From the NCBI RefSeq assembly GCF_000959725.1, contig NZ_CP009323.1, forward strand, positions 1,550,001 through 1,614,000: a stretch of 64,000 nt of DNA. The letters run 5' to 3'. Shown one piece after another: positions 21,289 through 29,425 of the stretch. Position 1 is the stretch's first letter, and every line of letters begins with the position of its first letter. The position numbers and the translations under genes are program-made. This DNA is from Burkholderia gladioli. Its GTDB lineage: Bacteria > Pseudomonadota > Gammaproteobacteria > Burkholderiales > Burkholderiaceae. The notes under the pieces are model-generated. The model worked only from the letters and a program-made list of their open reading frames with translations, ran no database searches and was not told the DNA's origin.

Positions 21289-21314
21289 AAACGGCACGCA
21301 TGGCGTGCCGTTTT
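21289..21314 (+). terminator. Intrinsic terminator after the amidotransferase gene
   Basis: Perfect 9-base stem ACGGCACGC/GCGTGCCGT (21291-21299 and 21303-21311) with a three-base loop, followed by a TTTT tract. Confidence 0.85.
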
Positions 21315-21468
21315 GCTTGGCGGCTCCGATACTTGCATCCACATCGTCATCCGGCACCTTCGCCCGCCTTGGCGGTGCCGCCGGACGCGGCCCGGGCACG
21401 CGCCAGCAGCCGCGCGGCACGCGTGCTAACCTCGTCCGCTCCCGTCCCCCTGTAGCGAGTCATACCCG

Positions 21469-22581
21469 ATGAGCGCCCTGTTTTCTCCCCTCCAACTGCG
21501 TGATGTCACGCTGCCGAACCGTATCGTCGTGTCGCCGATGTGCCAGTACTCGGCCGAGCGCGGCGAGCCGACCGCCTGGCACACCATCCATCTCGGCCAG
21601 CTCGCCCTGTCGGGCGCCGCGATGCTCTGCACCGAGGCCGTCGCGGTCGAGCTCGACGGCCGCATCACGCCGGGCGATCTCGGCTTGTGGGACGACGCCA
21701 CCGAGGCCGCCTACGTGCCGCTGCTGGCGGCGATCCGCAAGCATTCGCCGATCCGCGTGGCGATGCAGATCGGTCACGCCGGGCGCAAGGCCTCGAGCCG
21801 CGCGCCCTGGGAAGGCGGCTCGCTGATCGAAGTAGCCGACGGCGGCTGGCTGCCGCATGCGCCCTCGGCGGTGCCGCACAAGGAAGGCGAGACGGCGCCG
21901 CTGGCGCTCGACACGGCCGGCCTGAATCGCCTGCGCCGCGCCTTCGAGGCCACCGCCCGGCGCGCCGCGCGGCTCGGCATCGATGCGCTGGAAGTGCATG
22001 CCGCGCACGGCTACCTGCTGCACCAGTTCCTCTCGCCGCTGGCCAACCAGCGCGGCGACGAATACGGCGGCTCGCTCGAGAACCGCATGCGCTTCCCGCT
22101 CGAGATCTTCGAGATCGTGCGCGCCGCGTTCCCCGCGGATCGGCCGGTGGGCGTGCGCGTCTCGGCCACCGACTGGGTCGAGGGCGGCTGGACGCTGGAC
22201 GAGACGATCGCCTTCGCGAAGGCGCTCAAGGCGCGCGGCTGCGACTGGATCGACGTGTCCTCGGGCGGCGTCTCGCCGCTGCAGAAGATCCCGTTGTCGG
22301 CCGGCTACCAGGTGCCGTTCGCGCGCGCGGTGCGGCACGCGGTGGAGCTGACCACCTTCGCGGTCGGCCTGATCACCGAGCCGGCGCAAGCCGAGAAGAT
22401 CGTCGCCGAGGGCGATGCCGACGCGGTCGCGCTGGCTCGCGCGATGCTCTACGATCCGCGCTGGCCGTGGCATGCGGCCGCCGAGCTCGGCGCGACGGTG
22501 ACGGCGCCGCCGCAATACTGGCGCTCGCAGCCGCGCGACCAGAAGAACCTGTTCGGCGACATCTCGTTCGGCCAGCGCTGA
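21469..22581 (+). CDS. Old yellow enzyme, NADPH dehydrogenase of the YqjM class
   Basis: 370 aa. FMN barrel of the thermophilic-like OYE class: redox-tuning Cys in [23 protein letters not shown], and the substrate/FMN motif [14 protein letters not shown] followed by [15 protein letters not shown]. It reduces activated C=C bonds of alpha,beta-unsaturated carbonyls with NADPH; such enzymes often act in detoxification of electrophiles. Start ATG at 21469. It sits downstream of a terminator and so has its own promoter. Confidence 0.9.
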   Translation: MSALFSPLQLRDVTLPNRIVVSPMCQYSAERGEPTAWHTIHLGQLALSGAAMLCTEAVAVELDGRITPGDLGLWDDATEAAYVPLLAAIRKHSPIRVAMQIGHAGRKASSRAPWEGGSLIEVADGGWLPHAPSAVPHKEGETAPLALDTAGLNRLRRAFEATARRAARLGIDALEVHAAHGYLLHQFLSPLANQRGDEYGGSLENRMRFPLEIFEIVRAAFPADRPVGVRVSATDWVEGGWTLDETIAFAKALKARGCDWIDVSSGGVSPLQKIPLSAGYQVPFARAVRHAVELTTFAVGLITEPAQAEKIVAEGDADAVALARAMLYDPRWPWHAAAELGATVTAPPQYWRSQPRDQKNLFGDISFGQR

Positions 22582-22886
22582 GCGCGGCCGCGGCGGCGCA
22601 GGCGGTGCCGGCATGCGAGGGAAGCGATCCCGCGCGTCTGCGCCGCCATGTTTTTGATGCTGCATCATGATCGGCACGACGCGCCCGCGTCGTCGCCAAC
22701 CCACGTCGCCTCGCCCGATTGGTTGAACGAAGCAAGGCCGAGCGTGTAGCATTCGGTTGGCTCGTTCACGGCGGCTGGTCGCCGGGGCATGCTCCCGCGT
22801 GCTGGCGCTTTCGCGCGCGGCGGGCGGACGGCGCCACGCCGGCGGCCGGTATCGTGCCATTCCATCGTCTTCACAAGGATTCATCG
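22582..22886. other. Intergenic region, old yellow enzyme / SET-domain gene
   Basis: 305 bases with the hairpin at 22592-22647 and otherwise no recognised element. A frame in phase with the SET gene is open from 22719 but has no family similarity before 22887. Confidence 0.5.
22592..22655 (+). terminator. Possible terminator after the old yellow enzyme gene
   Basis: A 10-base stem GGCGGCGCAG/CTGCGCCGCC (22592-22601 and 22638-22647) with a 36-base loop, followed by ATGTTTTT. The loop is long, so confidence is moderate. Confidence 0.5.
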
Positions 22887-23462
22887 ATGAGTTCACGCAG
22901 GATCGTGGTGCGCCGTTCCGGCGTTCACGGCAAGGGCGTATTCGCGGTCGCGCCGATCAGCGCGGGCGAGCGCGTGGTCGAGTACAAGGGCGAGCGGATC
23001 TCCTGGAAGGAGGCGCTGCGCCGCCATCCGCACGATCCGAACGAGCCCAACCACACCTTCTATTTCGCGCTCGAAGAGGGCGGCGTGATCGACGGCAAGG
23101 TCGACGGCAACAGCGCGCGCTGGATCAACCATTCCTGCGAGCCGAACTGCGAGGCCGAGGAAACCGCCGGGCGGGTGCATATCCAGGCACTGCGCGATAT
23201 CGCGGCCGGCGAGGAGCTTTTCTACGACTACGGCCTGGTGATCGACGCCAAGCTGACCAAGGAGCTCAAGCGCGAATACGCCTGCCATTGCGGCACCGCG
23301 AGCTGCCGCGGCACGCTGCTGGCCGTCAACGACGAGGACAAGAAGAAAAAGAAGAAGGCGAAGAAGGACGCCAGGTCGGAGAAGGGCGAGAAGGCGGGCA
23401 AGGCCGACAAGGCTTCGCGCAAGGAAAAGGGCGCCGAAAAAGGCACCAAAAAGAAGAAGTGA
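22887..23462 (+). CDS. SET-domain protein with lysine-rich tail, putative protein lysine methyltransferase
   Basis: 191 aa. Residues 1-130 are a compact SET domain: GVHGKGVFA for cofactor binding, NHSCEPNC (81-88) and the catalytic-core FYDYG (112-116). A post-SET cysteine motif CHCGTASC (133-140) follows, which together with the NHSC cysteine binds zinc in eukaryotic enzymes. Residues 151-191 are almost entirely Lys, Glu, Ala, Gly and Ser, like a histone H1 tail. The protein probably transfers methyl groups from SAM to lysine in some protein; the target is unknown. The AAGGATTC just upstream could act as the ribosome site. Confidence 0.87.
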   Translation: MSSRRIVVRRSGVHGKGVFAVAPISAGERVVEYKGERISWKEALRRHPHDPNEPNHTFYFALEEGGVIDGKVDGNSARWINHSCEPNCEAEETAGRVHIQALRDIAAGEELFYDYGLVIDAKLTKELKREYACHCGTASCRGTLLAVNDEDKKKKKKAKKDARSEKGEKAGKADKASRKEKGAEKGTKKKK

Positions 23463-23476
23463 GGCCGGCGCATGGC

Positions 23477-23518
23477 GGCGCCCGGGTGGCACCGTCATGC
23501 AGGCTCGGCCCGGGCGCC
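23477..23518. terminator. GC-rich inverted repeat between convergent genes
   Basis: Perfect 10-base arms GGCGCCCGGG/CCCGGGCGCC (23477-23486 and 23509-23518) between the convergent SET and histidine kinase genes. It has no T-tract, so it may only block read-through or protect 3' ends. Confidence 0.4.
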
Positions 23519-23525
23519 GACACGC

Positions 23526-25085
23526 TCAGGCGTGTTGCGTCGCCGATTCGGCGGCCTTCGGCGCAGAATCGGCCGGCTTCGCGGCCAGCGGGATCCGCAC
23601 GATGAAGCGCGAACCGCCCTCGGGCGCATCGGCATAGGACACCGCGCCGTCGTGCATCGCGATGATGTCGTGCACGATCGCCAAACCCAGCCCCGCGCCG
23701 GTCTCCACCCCATTGCCGCTCTGCGCGTCGCCGCGGAAGAAGCGCTTGAACAGGTCGGCCTGCTGCCCGGCCGGCACCCCCGAACCATTGTCTTCGACCA
23801 CGATCTCGGCGGCGGCGCGACCGTTGCCGAGCGTCACCTGCGAGACGTTCAGCGTGATGCGCGCGCCTTCCGGACGCGCCAGCGGCACGTATTTCAGCGC
23901 GTTGTCGAGCAGGTTCGCGATCACCTCGCGCAGCAGCACCGGGTTGCCGCGCACCACCAGCGGCGGCACGCTGGCCAGGTCGAACTCGTCGGGCGGCAAC
24001 TCCTCGCTGTCGTCGTCGCCGACCGAGGCGGCGCGGCCGCTGCCGGCGGCGTGTTCGTCGTCGGTCTGGAAGCCCAGGTCGACATGGCAGGCCAGCGCGC
24101 GCGGCACCCATTCGGCGCCGGTCTCGAAGGCCAGCGCCGCCAGGTCGACCTCCACGAAGCGAGCCGCCTGCTCGCCCGGCTCGGCGCGCGCCAGCGACAG
24201 CAACTGATTCGAGAGCCGCACCGCGCGATCGGCGGCGGCGCGCAGCTCGTGCACGGCGCTCAGGGTCTGCTGGGGGTCGCGCGCCACGGCGGCCTGCTCG
24301 GCATGCAGCTTCACCGCGGTCAGCGGCGTGCGCAACTGGTGCGCGGCATCGGCGATGAACTTGCGCTGCGCGTCGAGCGCGGTCTTCAGGCGCCCGAGCA
24401 GCGCGTTCATGGCGCTGGTGAGGGGCCGGATCTCGAGCGGCACCTCGGTCTCGTCGACCGGCTCCAGCGAGGTATGAGTCTGCCGGTTCAGCGAATCGGC
24501 CAGATGCGTGAGCGGCCCGAGCTGCTGGTTCACCACGCGCCAGACGATGCCCCAGCCGGCCAGCAGCAGCAGCAGCAGCGGCATCATGATCGCCACCAGG
24601 AATTCGGCGGCGATCTGGTAGCGGTGCCGTACCGGCTGGGCCACCTCGACGATCATCGGATTGCCGCTGTCGGCCTGCTCCACGCGCACCTGCGCGACGC
24701 GCACGGCCTGCCCCTCGTAGTCGGACTCGAACACATAGGCGTAATGCATGCGGCGCACGCTGGTGCCCTGCAGCGGCAGCCGCGGGTCGCCGGCCAGCTC
24801 GTGCTCGCCGTCGCTGATGCGGTAGATCAGCTGCTCGGCGGGATCGGAGAACATCGCCTGCGCCAGCGGTGGCACCGTGAACGGCGCGTCGGGCCCGGCG
24901 ATCTGGATCTGCTTGGAGATCGCGGTGGCGAGATCGGCCAGCGAACGGTCGATCACGTGCTGCGTGTACTGCCAGGCCAGCCAGTAGGCGATCAGTCCGC
25001 TCATCAGCGCGAGCATCGACAGCGGGGCGGCGAGGCGGCGCAGCAGCGAGCGGCGCAGGCTGGAAGCGGCCGGTTCAGTGGACAT
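23526..25085 (-). CDS. Two-component sensor histidine kinase (TctE/QseC-like)
   Basis: 519 aa. It has an N-terminal membrane helix (about 25-45), a periplasmic sensor region, a second helix (about 185-205) and HAMP. The DHp domain has the phospho-accepting His in HQLRTPLTAVKLHAEQ. The CA domain has N box NLLDNALKYVP, G1 EDNGSGVP and G2 GAGLGLAIVH. It responds to an unknown periplasmic signal and phosphorylates the regulator encoded just upstream. An acidic insertion between the H and N boxes is unusual. Start at MSTEPAASS; an ATG 11 codons upstream is possible. Confidence 0.88.
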   Translation of the reverse strand: MSTEPAASSLRRSLLRRLAAPLSMLALMSGLIAYWLAWQYTQHVIDRSLADLATAISKQIQIAGPDAPFTVPPLAQAMFSDPAEQLIYRISDGEHELAGDPRLPLQGTSVRRMHYAYVFESDYEGQAVRVAQVRVEQADSGNPMIVEVAQPVRHRYQIAAEFLVAIMMPLLLLLLAGWGIVWRVVNQQLGPLTHLADSLNRQTHTSLEPVDETEVPLEIRPLTSAMNALLGRLKTALDAQRKFIADAAHQLRTPLTAVKLHAEQAAVARDPQQTLSAVHELRAAADRAVRLSNQLLSLARAEPGEQAARFVEVDLAALAFETGAEWVPRALACHVDLGFQTDDEHAAGSGRAASVGDDDSEELPPDEFDLASVPPLVVRGNPVLLREVIANLLDNALKYVPLARPEGARITLNVSQVTLGNGRAAAEIVVEDNGSGVPAGQQADLFKRFFRGDAQSGNGVETGAGLGLAIVHDIIAMHDGAVSYADAPEGGSRFIVRIPLAAKPADSAPKAAESATQHA

Positions 25086-25103
25086 CGCGTCAACCATCCA
25101 AAA

Positions 25104-25129
25104 AGCAGCGCCCGGCATGAACCGGGCGC
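25104..25129 (-). terminator. Terminator-like hairpin between response regulator and kinase genes
   Basis: On the minus strand a perfect stem GCGCCCGG/CCGGGCGC (25122-25129 with 25108-25115) is followed by TGCTTTTT. It lies after the regulator gene and before the kinase start, so it can attenuate kinase expression. A second hairpin CCGGCCC/GGGCCGG sits at 25206-25224. Confidence 0.6.
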
Positions 25130-25246
25130 GGCGGGGATACGAAAACGCGGCATGGCGCGAGGCCTGCCGCGTTGGCGTCGGGGCGGCGCTGCCGTGTCAT
25201 CACCACCGGCCCGCGAAGGGCCGGCGGACACGCGGCGCGCGCGGCC

Positions 25247-25939
25247 TCAGACGCTGGCCGGCTGGCGGATTTCCTGCAGCAGGTAGCCGAAGCCGCGCAC
25301 CGTGACGATCTCGACACGGCATTGCTCGAGCTTCTTGCGCACGCGGTGCACATAGACTTCGATCGCGGTATCGCCGAGATCGCCACCGAAGTGGGTCAGG
25401 TGATCCTGCAACTGGGCCTTGCTGACCACGCGGCCGTGGCGCAGCAGCAGCATCTCGAGCACCGCGAATTCGCGCGGCGACAGCTCGAGCGGCTTGTCGT
25501 CGTTGAAGATGCGGCGATCGACGCCCGACAGGCGCACGCCGCCGAGCGAGACTTCCGGACGCGGCATGTCGCTATGCGGGCCGCTGCGGCGCATCACGGC
25601 GCGGATCCGCGCTTCCAGCTCGGCCGGTTCGAAGGGCTTGAGCATGTAGTCGTCGGCGCCGGAATTGAGGCCCTGCACGCGGTCGTTCAGTTCGTCGCGC
25701 GCGGTCAGCACGATCACCGGCGTATGGCGATTGGTCTGACGGAAGCGCGACAGCAGGGTCATGCCGTCGATGCCGGGCAGGCCCAGGTCGAGGATCACCA
25801 GTTCATGGCGATTCTGCGCGAGCGCCTGCTCGGCGAAAATGCCGTCATGAACCATGTCGACGGTGAAGCCGGCTTGTTCGAGGCTGCTCTGGATGCCGCG
25901 TGCGATGGGGCGGTCGTCTTCGATGAGGAGGAGTCGCAT
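25247..25939 (-). CDS. OmpR-family response regulator (TctD/QseB-like)
   Basis: 230 aa. Receiver domain with acidic pocket (LLIEDDRPIARG), phospho-acceptor Asp51 in LVILDLGLPGIDG, Thr in VIVLTARDEL and Lys in DYMLKPFEPAEL. The C-terminal winged helix has LSPREFAVLEMLLLRHGRVV. Partner of the downstream kinase. It is first in the minus-strand pair, and its own promoter region is shared with the divergent DUF3717 gene. The target genes are unknown. Confidence 0.9.
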   Translation of the reverse strand: MRLLLIEDDRPIARGIQSSLEQAGFTVDMVHDGIFAEQALAQNRHELVILDLGLPGIDGMTLLSRFRQTNRHTPVIVLTARDELNDRVQGLNSGADDYMLKPFEPAELEARIRAVMRRSGPHSDMPRPEVSLGGVRLSGVDRRIFNDDKPLELSPREFAVLEMLLLRHGRVVSKAQLQDHLTHFGGDLGDTAIEVYVHRVRKKLEQCRVEIVTVRGFGYLLQEIRQPASV

Positions 25940-26049
25940 GAGATTCGCTCAAGTACAATGGGTTGGCTGGGACAGCACGACGCCGTTTCCAACAGCATGT
26001 CGCGTGGCCGACGACAGGCAAGGCGGCTAGCGAACGAAATTCCAACTAT

Positions 26050-26280
26050 ATGTCCGACATCTCGATCCACGAACTCGAAGCCGCGATCAATTTCTGGCGC
26101 GCCCGTTCGCCGTCCAGCGGCGACGAACTCAGACTGTGCGAAGAAGCGAGCGCGCTTTCCAAGCCGTATGCGTTGCTGATTGTACAGCGGCAAAGCGCAC
26201 TGAAACTGGAAGGTTTGGACCCCATTGCGCGTCGTGCCTGGGAGTCTTACGTGCGCCTTATGAACGGCTTGGAAAGCTGA
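26050..26280 (+). CDS. Small DUF3717 family protein
   Basis: 76 aa. Begins MSDISIHELEAAINFWR and contains SPSSGDELRLCEEASALSKPYALL, typical of the DUF3717 family, which is restricted mainly to Burkholderiales. No membrane segment or signal peptide; predicted helical and cytoplasmic. Function unknown. Divergent from the response-regulator gene by 110 bases, which may place it under that system, but this is only positional. Confidence 0.78.
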   Translation: MSDISIHELEAAINFWRARSPSSGDELRLCEEASALSKPYALLIVQRQSALKLEGLDPIARRAWESYVRLMNGLES

Positions 26281-26649
26281 AGGCTCGCACCTTTTCACAG
26301 CTTTCCGTTCTCAAAGGAACGCGCGTTGACGGTGAACCGTTGACGCGCGTTTTGTTTTACGCGGTGCTTTTGTGGCGAAGCCATGAAGAATCGGCGGCAG
26401 CGGCGTGGCGCGCGCTGACAGCCGTGATTCGCGCGGCCTGCGGCGATGGCGGTTTCGTCAGGCGAGCGTTGGTCCTACGTCGGCACTTCGTCGGCGGTTT
26501 GTCGGTTTCGCCGTATCGACCCCATCCGCGCTTCGGTAATGGTTCGAAATAGGGAAGGGCGAGAGATGTGCTGCGATCGCAGCGGCGGTTCGGGAAGCAG
26601 GTGGGGAAGGGCACCGCGCGGGAAGGTGATGCGCGGCGCCCGGGGAGGA
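26281..26649. other. Intergenic region, DUF3717 / phhB
   Basis: 369 bases between convergent genes. Contains the terminator at 26318-26358; the rest has only short open frames without recognisable similarity or ribosome sites. Confidence 0.5.
26318..26358 (+). terminator. Intrinsic terminator after DUF3717 gene
   Basis: Stem AACGCGCGT/ACGCGCGTT (26318-26326 and 26343-26351) topped by a second stem ACGG/CCGT, followed by TTGTTTT. Confidence 0.78.
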
Positions 26650-26955
26650 TCAGCCGAGCTGGGCCTCGCGGCCCGCTTCGTCGATGAAGCGCGCCAGCGC
26701 GATGTCGCGTTCGGTCAGGCCGTTCGCGTCATGCGTCGAGAGGGTGATGTCGACACGGTTGTAGACATTGAACCACTCGGGATGGTGGTTCATTTCCTGC
26801 GCCTTGATGGCGACGCGCGTCATGAAGCCGAACGCGGCGTTGAAGTCGGCGAAACGCAGGCTGCGCTCGATCGCATCGCGGCCGGGCACGGCCGACCAGT
26901 GTGGCAGCGTCTCGAGCTGCGTCTTGCGTTCTTCCGATGTGAGCTTGTGGATCAT
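26650..26955 (-). CDS. phhB: Pterin-4a-carbinolamine dehydratase (PhhB/DCoH)
   Basis: 101 aa, normal size. Conserved active-site block [18 protein letters not shown] followed by STHDANGLT, with the paired histidines and the THD motif. It dehydrates 4a-hydroxytetrahydrobiopterin formed by phenylalanine hydroxylase so that the cofactor can be recycled. It lies 110 bases downstream of phhA on the minus strand, a functional operon pair. Confidence 0.93.
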   Translation of the reverse strand: MIHKLTSEERKTQLETLPHWSAVPGRDAIERSLRFADFNAAFGFMTRVAIKAQEMNHHPEWFNVYNRVDITLSTHDANGLTERDIALARFIDEAGREAQLG

Positions 26956-27065
26956 CTTGATGGCCTCGTCTCCGAATAAGGCGCGCCGGTCTCGTGGAGG
27001 CGCGCCGATCCGGACATTCTTTCATACTTGTACGTACCGCCGCTTGATCGGGGCACGATCGCTGC

Positions 27066-27965
27066 TCAGTGCGTGGCGTCCTGGTCCTGCGCCCAGCCCT
27101 CGCCGGTGCCGCGATGGATCACCCGATCCCCGTCGAGCACCGCGCCGGCCGGATACTCGCTCATGCCGGCCAGGCGCCTGGCCAGCGCCCTCGCGTCGAC
27201 CTTCAGCAGGGCAAACAATTGCTCGAAGTCGTCGATCACGAAATAGGTCTTCTGGAAGGTGTCGATGCGATAGGCGGTGCGCATCACCCGGTCGAGCTCG
27301 AAGCCGATCCGGTTGGGCGCCTCGCTCTCCAGGCTGTAGACCGACTCGCCGCGGCTCGACACGATGCCCGCGCCGTAGATCTGCAGCGTGTCGCGATCGT
27401 GCCGGCTGCGGATCAGCCCGAACTCGACCGTGTACCAGTAGAGCCGACCCAGCAGCGAGAGCGCGAAGGGATCGTCGGCAACCGCCAGCGCGGCCCGGCC
27501 GTAGGCGTGCATGTAGTCGGCGAACACCGGGTCGATCAGCAGCGGCACGTGGCCGAACAGGTCGTGGAAGCAGTCGGGTTCCTGCAGGTAGTCGAGCTGG
27601 TCCGGGCGGCGCATCCACCAGGTCACCGGGAAGCGCCGTTCGGCCAGGTGGGCGAAGAACACGTCGCCGGGCACCAGGCCCGGCACCGCGACGATCTTCC
27701 AGCCGGTGGCGGGCTCGAGCTGCCGGTTCACCTCCTCGAACGAGGGCACGCGATCGGCCGGCAGCGTGAGCCGCTTCATGCCTGCCACGAAGGCATCGGC
27801 GGCGCGCCCTTCCAGCAGCGCCGTCTGCCGCGCATAGAGCTGCGCCCACACCGCGTGATCGACCCGGCCGTAACGCTCGAGCGGCTGGTCGATGGTGAAA
27901 TCGGCGCGGGTTTCGAGGCCCGCGTCGAACTGCTCCTGCAGTTTCGCGGTGACGACGGTGGACAT
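27066..27965 (-). CDS. phhA: Phenylalanine 4-monooxygenase (PhhA)
   Basis: 299 aa, the length of bacterial single-domain enzymes (no ACT regulatory domain). The iron site is visible: CFHDLFGHVPLL gives His134 and His139, and YWYTVEFGLI gives Glu181. It converts phenylalanine to tyrosine with O2 and tetrahydropterin, feeding tyrosine catabolism. The start at 27965 is chosen by family length; an open frame continues upstream across the divergent regulator. The divergent Lrp/AsnC gene 138 bases away is the likely regulator. Confidence 0.94.
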   Translation of the reverse strand: MSTVVTAKLQEQFDAGLETRADFTIDQPLERYGRVDHAVWAQLYARQTALLEGRAADAFVAGMKRLTLPADRVPSFEEVNRQLEPATGWKIVAVPGLVPGDVFFAHLAERRFPVTWWMRRPDQLDYLQEPDCFHDLFGHVPLLIDPVFADYMHAYGRAALAVADDPFALSLLGRLYWYTVEFGLIRSRHDRDTLQIYGAGIVSSRGESVYSLESEAPNRIGFELDRVMRTAYRIDTFQKTYFVIDDFEQLFALLKVDARALARRLAGMSEYPAGAVLDGDRVIHRGTGEGWAQDQDATH

Positions 27966-28103
27966 GACTGGCTCGCTGGCGAGTGGTGGAACGAGATGCC
28001 AGTGTAGAGCGGCCGGCGCGCGGGAAGGGCGCAATCTCGACGTGAAACCGATCGATGATGCGATAATCGCGCACCAAATAGATATTTGACGCGGAGAATC
28101 TTC

Positions 28104-28595
28104 ATGCTGGAACTCGATCATTTCGACCTGGCCCTGCTCGACGTGCTGCAGCGCTTCGGACGCGCCACGCATCAGCAACTCGGCGAGCAGGTGCCGCTCT
28201 CGCCCTCGCAGATCGGCCGGCGCCTGCAGCGGCTCGAATCGGCCGGCGTGATCGACGGCTATCGCGTGGTGCTGCGGCCCGAGCGGCTCGGGCTGGGCGT
28301 GACTGCCTTCACGAGCCTGAAGCTCAAGCACCATGGCGATTCGATCATCGAGCAGTTCCAGCAGCAGATCGACGTGCTGGCCGAGGTGCTCGAATGCCAT
28401 GCGGTGGTGGGCGATGCCGACTACCTGCTGCGCATCGTGGCGCCGGACCTCAACGCGCTGTCGACCTTCGTGATGAAGAAGCTGATGCGGGTGCCCGGCG
28501 TGGACAGCGTGCGCTCGAATATCGTGCTGACCACCTTCAAGCGCAACGGGCCGCTGCCGCTGTCGCACCTGGAGCCGGGCGCGGCGCCGGCCTGA
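28104..28595 (+). CDS. Lrp/AsnC-family regulator, probably of phhAB
   Basis: 163 aa. N-terminal winged helix (LDLALLDVLQRFGR-like opening, then VPLSPSQIGRRLQRLESAGVI) and a C-terminal RAM/AsnC ligand domain (VLECHAVVGDADYLLRIVAPDL). Members sense amino acids and form octamers. Its gene is divergent from phenylalanine hydroxylase, so phenylalanine or tyrosine is the likely effector (inference). Start ATG at 28104 with a GGAGAA ribosome site; a frame six codons longer exists. Confidence 0.88.
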   Translation: MLELDHFDLALLDVLQRFGRATHQQLGEQVPLSPSQIGRRLQRLESAGVIDGYRVVLRPERLGLGVTAFTSLKLKHHGDSIIEQFQQQIDVLAEVLECHAVVGDADYLLRIVAPDLNALSTFVMKKLMRVPGVDSVRSNIVLTTFKRNGPLPLSHLEPGAAPA

Positions 28596-28596
28596 G

Positions 28597-28633
28597 GCGG
28601 CGTCGCCGCTTCATTACGCGGCGTCGCCGCTTC
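28597..28633. repeat. Tandem 16-base repeat with internal hairpin
   Basis: GCGGCGTCGCCGCTTC occurs at 28597-28612 and again at 28618-28633, with a 21-base period. Each copy can fold as a GCGGC/GCCGC hairpin. It lies between convergent genes (Lrp-type and CYTH), so it may serve as a weak terminator. Confidence 0.6.
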
Positions 28634-28671
28634 GTTTCGCGCGGGACGGCCAGGCCCCGCGCGCGGCGCCG

Positions 28672-29202
28672 TCAGGCGGCGCTCGGTTCCTGCGCGGCGA
28701 GCAAGTCGACGTAGGCGACCGCCACCAGGTCGTCGCTCGACACGCCGAGCTTGGCGAACACTTCATGCGCCTCGGTCTCGCCGCCGCTCTCGTCGTCGTC
28801 TTCGGCCAGCACCACTTCCAGCTCGACGAAGTCGCCCAGGCCATCGACGCGGTCCAGGTGGATGCGCGTGCGGCCCGCCAGGTAGACGTGGCGTTCCTTG
28901 GTGACGATGCCGCGCGTGGTCAGCGCGGTGGCCAGCAGCGAGTGCATCGCCTCGGGATTGGTGACGGGGCTGCGCGTGTAGTACGAGGCCTTCGGGCCGT
29001 CGCGATCGTCGCGCTGGTAGAAGATCAGCTCGGCCGGCGTGTTGTCGTCGAAGCGGCGCAGCTTGAGCCGGCCGCGCGGCACGTCGTAGAAGAAGTCCTG
29101 CTGACGGTAGAACAGCGGTTCGTCGGTCGCGAGCGATGCTGCCTTTTCGCGCAGGCTGTCAAAGTCGCGGGCGCGAGCCTTGATCTCGATGTTGCGTGCC
29201 AT
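28672..29202 (-). CDS. CYTH-domain protein (class IV adenylate cyclase-like)
   Basis: 176 aa. CYTH/triphosphate-tunnel fold: N-terminal NIEIKAR in place of the canonical ExExK (the first Glu is Asn), GRLKLRRFDD, KERHVYLAGRTRIHLDRVDGLGDFVELEVV. These enzymes act on triphosphates; members are adenylate cyclases, thiamine triphosphatases or tripolyphosphatases. The substrate cannot be assigned. Start ATG at 29202. Confidence 0.78.
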   Translation of the reverse strand: MARNIEIKARARDFDSLREKAASLATDEPLFYRQQDFFYDVPRGRLKLRRFDDNTPAELIFYQRDDRDGPKASYYTRSPVTNPEAMHSLLATALTTRGIVTKERHVYLAGRTRIHLDRVDGLGDFVELEVVLAEDDDESGGETEAHEVFAKLGVSSDDLVAVAYVDLLAAQEPSAA

Positions 29203-29425
29203 GCAGTTCTCCTCGGTCTGGGCGATCGAATCGCCTTGGGTGGGGGATCAATCTAGCAAAAAGTCCGCGACCGTGGCGTGACGTAATGAGGCGCGTGCCG
29301 CTCACTGTCGATTTCGGCGCAAGGTGAGCGGTAACGAAACGCCCGACTCACCCTGGCGCGAACGCAAAACCGTGGATAAGTGCGGCCAACGTGGATAGGC
29401 GATGCGAGGTGAAGAGGGCTGCGCC

